From the NCBI RefSeq assembly GCF_001894825.1, contig NZ_BCWY01000015.1, positions 62,001 to 126,000 on the forward strand: a stretch of 64,000 nt of DNA, written 5' to 3'. Below the pieces are notes generated by a model. That model searched no databases. It had not been told where the DNA came from and saw only the letters and a list, made by a program, of their open reading frames with translations. The position numbers and the translations under genes were made by a program. Every line of letters begins with the position of its first letter. Within the stretch, counting starts at the first letter, position 1. The stretch is from Rhodococcus jostii NBRC 16295 (GTDB lineage: Bacteria; Actinomycetota; Actinomycetes; Mycobacteriales; Mycobacteriaceae). Shown one piece after another: positions 61,117-64,000 of the stretch.

Positions 61117-62424
61117 ATGATCGCCGAAACGGTTAATCGCACTCTTGCTGTGTTCGTCCCTGGATGGGTTCTCGATGACCGCTCGCTTACACCACCCGCT
61201 CGCGGTGACATCGTCGAAGTCGTGCTGACCTTCCACCCCACCGGCCACACACCCTCGCCATGTGGGCAAACCGTGCGGGCAACCGTCCGGCCAGTGTTCG
61301 GACACACCCCCTACAGCCACCCGGAGGGTGGACTACGGTGGCCGCTCGAGGCAATCGGTGACGGATGGTCCGCCGAGTGGATGTCCGACCGGCCCCTGAC
61401 CGGACGAGTCGAACTCACCGGAAGACTCGTCGTCGATATCTTCTGGACGGGGTCCGACAATCCCGTACTGGTTCGCGGCAGGGTTCGACGGGTCCAGCTT
61501 GTCGAACAGCGCATCGAACACACCGGCAGTGGATTGCGCGCCGTGGACGGCACCGAGAGACTGACCGAGGTCGAGTCCACCCCGCACCGCTACTGGTCGA
61601 ACTGGGAGACGCCCTCGACCGAGGACCACTTCCAGGGGACTGGAGTGCTAGTCGACCTGGACCTCGACGACGTACCGGCCACCAAGATGGAGTTCGTCGC
61701 CGGCGCGGTCTCCGTCGACGGACCCGACGTGTGGGTGATGGATCGGTCGAATCCTGTCCTGCTCCACATTGATACGGGATCGACACCACCACGAATCGTC
61801 GAGTACCTGTTGCCGCTGACAATCGAGCCACCGAAAAACCAGTGGACCCGCAAGGTCCACGCCGACCGCGACGGGTGCTGGATCACCTCCCGACACGAAG
61901 TGTTCCGGTGCGACCGTGCCGGAGACGGGACGTTGACCATTGAACGCGTCAGTGCCGAAGGCGGTAGCAGCGTCGTCGTCGACGGGCGACTGTTCCTTGT
62001 CGGCTCCATGTATCCGGCGCTGCACCGTGACCGCCGATACGGCGTGGTGCGCGTCGATCCCGATGCTCACCCGGTGCGGATGCTCGATGACGAGCGGCAG
62101 TTCATCCCGGTCGATGATCCGGCAACCGTTGCCCGGGTGACGGCTCAGCCGCGACGTGCCGACAAGGCTCGCGGCGCCGACGACACCGAATGGATCGCCG
62201 TCGTCGAACTCACCGCCCAGTCTCCGGACGGCACGCGCCGGCGAGTCGATCTCGATGTGCGTACTCGTGGCACGGTGCACTGGATTCAGCCGGATCCGTA
62301 TACCGATCCAGCAAACGCGGACATCATGGCGAGAATTTCGGTGCCGGTGCCGGTGCCGGTCCCGATGCCGGTGCCGGTGCCGATGCCGCGTCCGCGGCTG
62401 TCGGACGAGACAGCGGGCCCGTGA
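61117..62424 (+). CDS. Protein of unknown function with a Pro-Val-Pro-Met tail
   Basis: 435 residues, no signal peptide. Residues 1-130 are beta-rich; the later part (KVHADRDGCWITSRHEVFRC, SSVVVDGRLFLVGSMYPALH) reads like repeated strands of a beta-propeller. Residues 405-425 are a PVPVPVPMPVPVPMPRPR tail encoded by hexanucleotide repeats. The ATG at 61117 has GGGGTG six bases upstream. It is convergent with the gene at 62465. Family not recognised; the propeller idea is an impression from spacing of strands. Confidence 0.65.
   Translation: MIAETVNRTLAVFVPGWVLDDRSLTPPARGDIVEVVLTFHPTGHTPSPCGQTVRATVRPVFGHTPYSHPEGGLRWPLEAIGDGWSAEWMSDRPLTGRVELTGRLVVDIFWTGSDNPVLVRGRVRRVQLVEQRIEHTGSGLRAVDGTERLTEVESTPHRYWSNWETPSTEDHFQGTGVLVDLDLDDVPATKMEFVAGAVSVDGPDVWVMDRSNPVLLHIDTGSTPPRIVEYLLPLTIEPPKNQWTRKVHADRDGCWITSRHEVFRCDRAGDGTLTIERVSAEGGSSVVVDGRLFLVGSMYPALHRDRRYGVVRVDPDAHPVRMLDDERQFIPVDDPATVARVTAQPRRADKARGADDTEWIAVVELTAQSPDGTRRRVDLDVRTRGTVHWIQPDPYTDPANADIMARISVPVPVPVPMPVPVPMPRPRLSDETAGP
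62341..62390 (+). repeat. Hexanucleotide (GTGCCG-type) microsatellite in the orphan gene
   Basis: About eight near-copies of gtgccg with variants cccgat and gatgcc. It encodes the Val-Pro/Met-Pro tail. Changes of whole units keep the frame. Confidence 0.85.
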
Positions 62425-62464
62425 CCCTGTTTTCTACGCTCTTTCTGGGATCCTTCTCCGGGGC

Positions 62465-63475
62465 TCAGGCTCGTACCCAGTAGTCGTCGCACCATCGCCA
62501 CAAGGCTGGCTCGTCGTCGACGTGCGCGACGTCGTTGTTCAGCCACCACGTCGCGTCCGGGTTCCAACCGGCCAGGACAGTTGCACCCTTGTGGTCTGCC
62601 AATGGGATTGCGAGGCCGGGTGTGGTCAGGTAGCCGTGCAAAGTGAGGTGCACGGCGTCGTAGTCGTCGGCCACCGCAGTCCAGTCGGGAATGAACCAGT
62701 CGTGATACTCACCGGTGGTGTGGAACCAATCGGAGCGCTTGGACTCGACGACGGCCAAGGGATACGCGTCGACCAAACGCGCCCAGTCCATCGGATTCGT
62801 GATCTCGTAGACCCGGGGTGTGCGGCGGATAGAGACCGTCCAGACCCGCGCTTCGTCCCCACCGAACGAGTCTTCTTCCAGGAGCAATTCCAGTGCGCCC
62901 ACGCAATCCCGCGCCCGGCTGGTTTCCAAGGCGGCACTGGGCAACGGTGTCGACCACCATTCACCACCGATGGCGTTGTCCGGACGTTCCGCGCGCCAAG
63001 TGCGAAACTGTGCTTCGTCCGCGAGGACGTGGTCACGCCATTGATCGAGACCGACAGCAGTACTGCGGTACGGCAGCGTCGATTCCGGCCACTCCTCGTT
63101 CGAAGGCAGTCGGCCGATCATCCGCTGGTTGTCGAGGTCGACTGGCTCCGCCCACCACCGGGTGAGCGGGGATTCCAGAACGGTGGCAGCTACCGGATGT
63201 AAAGCCGCCACGGTGTCCGGCGTGGCGAACATGACGTCCTCCTCGTCCGGCGGTTGCCAGTACCGTGCCCAGTCTGTCGCGATAGCGAGAGCGTTGAGTA
63301 GGTCCAGTTCGGCCAGCCCCGAGATGGTTTGAACATCGACTGCCTCGATCCTCTCGAGCACGTCCGCAGGCGTTCGTGGATGGGCGGCTCGCTCGTCCGT
63401 ACGGCACATGTACGCGACGTTCGCGCAGAAAAATCGTCCGCGTGGTGACGCGAGAACAAGAGTGACCAGGTCCAT
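62465..63475 (-). CDS. Protein of unknown function (actinobacterial)
   Basis: 336 residues, soluble, rich in Trp and Asp, especially near the end (GWNPDATWWLNNDVAHVDDEPALWRWCDDYWV). No motif recognised. The ATG at 63475 gives MDLVTLVLASPRGRFFCANVAYMC; a TTG just before it is less likely. It is convergent with the gene at 61117, 40 bases apart, and codon use is acceptable for a real gene. Confidence 0.65.
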   Translation of the reverse strand: MDLVTLVLASPRGRFFCANVAYMCRTDERAAHPRTPADVLERIEAVDVQTISGLAELDLLNALAIATDWARYWQPPDEEDVMFATPDTVAALHPVAATVLESPLTRWWAEPVDLDNQRMIGRLPSNEEWPESTLPYRSTAVGLDQWRDHVLADEAQFRTWRAERPDNAIGGEWWSTPLPSAALETSRARDCVGALELLLEEDSFGGDEARVWTVSIRRTPRVYEITNPMDWARLVDAYPLAVVESKRSDWFHTTGEYHDWFIPDWTAVADDYDAVHLTLHGYLTTPGLAIPLADHKGATVLAGWNPDATWWLNNDVAHVDDEPALWRWCDDYWVRA

Positions 63476-63553
63476 CAATGAACGCTACCGAACCCGCGCT
63501 GTCCGTCGCACGCAGTTACCCGCAGTGAAGTTCTGCCCGTTCATACTCGAACG

Positions 63554-63673
63554 ATGTCGCAGGTCAGCGGTACTGTGGCGCAATCCTTCGTCGGAACCCG
63601 AAGCAGCACACCCGAGGTCACGGTCGACACATCAACCGACAACCGCGCGATCACGGTCGCAGTTACTCACTGA
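63554..63673 (+). pseudogene. C-terminal fragment of an AMIN-like gene
   Basis: A 39-residue frame (MSQVSGTVAQSFVGTRSS then TPEVTVDTSTDN) equal to the last part of the pseudogene at 57566, with the reading frame and stop kept. The N-terminal three quarters are absent. Confidence 0.75.
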
Positions 63674-63712
63674 AGGACAACACCACCCGCGCGGCCGGCC
63701 CGCTGAGCGATC
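63565..63712 (+). repeat. Direct repeat, copy 2
   Basis: Second copy of the 57936-58079 sequence, same orientation, about 5.6 kb away. Similarity continues past the stop codon through gctgagcgatc, then ends. Confidence 0.9.
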
Positions 63713-63807
63713 GATGACCGGCATCCGATCGATGATGGAGATGCGACCAGGGAGTTGGTGTGGCATGGGCTTGTCACGTTGCGTCGACTTGGGGCGATAC
63801 CTGCATC

Positions 63808-64000
63808 ATGTGGGTGAGGAAAGCCGCGATAGGTGCCAGCGCTCTTGTCGCGATCGCAACCGTCGCCGGCGCCTGCTCGCCCGAGGACACCGAATCGCGC
63901 GATCCGACCGTCTTCGTCCAATCCACACAGTTCGCACCGCCGCCGGCGCCGATCACCGATCTCGTGCCCACCGCCGAGCAACTGACCGCCCTGTACAACG
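63808..64000 (+). CDS. Lipoprotein, cut by the window edge
   Basis: The first 64 residues are visible. A basic start (MWVRKA), a hydrophobic segment and the lipobox TVAGAC with Cys near residue 23 mark a prolipoprotein. The mature part begins SPEDTESRDP and is Pro-rich (FAPPPAPITDL), then reads PTAEQLTALYN. Many actinobacterial lipoproteins with sensor-like domains start this way; the family cannot be named from this piece. No good ribosome site precedes the ATG at 63808. Confidence 0.7.
   Translation, partial: MWVRKAAIGASALVAIATVAGACSPEDTESRDPTVFVQSTQFAPPPAPITDLVPTAEQLTALYN

Noticed and set aside
57242-63712. Phage or integrative element
   Set aside because: No integrase, attachment site at a tRNA, or structural phage gene is visible.

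Overview
The window is about 64 kb of high-GC chromosomal DNA from an actinobacterium of the Corynebacteriales (Mycobacteriales). Gene content points to Rhodococcus, most likely the jostii/opacus/wratislaviensis group. This rests on gene families, mycothiol-linked proteins and GTG/TTG starts, not on a database search. The middle (about 17.3-46.2 kb) keeps the gene neighbourhood of Mycobacterium tuberculosis Rv2478c-Rv2457c: ssb paralogue, ettA, giant NAD-glutamate dehydrogenase, hotdog thioesterase, Rv2474c-like gene, alpha-glucosidase, glbO, HNH protein, a CtaJ-like oxidase subunit, DUF5130, pepN, Rv2466c-like mycothiol reductase, rpiB, nei, tig, clpP1, clpP2, clpX. Genus-specific insertions interrupt it: an EamA exporter, SRPBCC/AraC/dinB, a ferredoxin reductase and an M48 protease.

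Layout. 0-17 kb: a PadR-fadH-SDR lipid operon; an UMF1-type MFS transporter; a membrane protein; an epoxide-hydrolase-like enzyme; a TetR-controlled ferredoxin reductase/acyl desaturase operon ending in a small acidic protein; NADP-glutamate dehydrogenase; an HxlR/SDR/thioesterase divergon; a cofactor-free haloperoxidase-like hydrolase; tRNA-Arg; and a CopD-CtaG fusion. 17-46 kb: the conserved block above, with tRNA-Gly and tRNA-Pro before tig. 46-49 kb: a two-gene dehydroquinase / 3-dehydroshikimate dehydratase operon (quinate/shikimate to protocatechuate) behind a perfect inverted repeat, then a secreted M23 peptidase. 49.7-55.8 kb: a sugar or cyclitol module with two LacI regulators, a PhyH-type dioxygenase, an IolE-like TIM-barrel protein and a sugar MFS transporter.

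55.8-64 kb is an accessory, partly decayed region. It holds a broken DUF222/HNH gene, a RibD-like reductase, a frameshifted AMIN-like gene whose 3' end recurs about 5.6 kb away, a mycothiol-dependent enzyme homologue, more than 1 kb without a convincing gene, three genes of unknown function and the start of a lipoprotein gene.

The main non-coding signals are a perfect LexA-type box overlapping the dinB start codon; DnaA-box-like sites and a strong hairpin ahead of ssb; a long hairpin ahead of the M23 peptidase gene; and short tandem duplications between convergent genes. I did not find an unmistakable new defence or mobile system. The best candidates for undescribed biology are the PhyH/IolE-like sugar module, the desaturase-linked small protein and the orphan genes in the last 4 kb.
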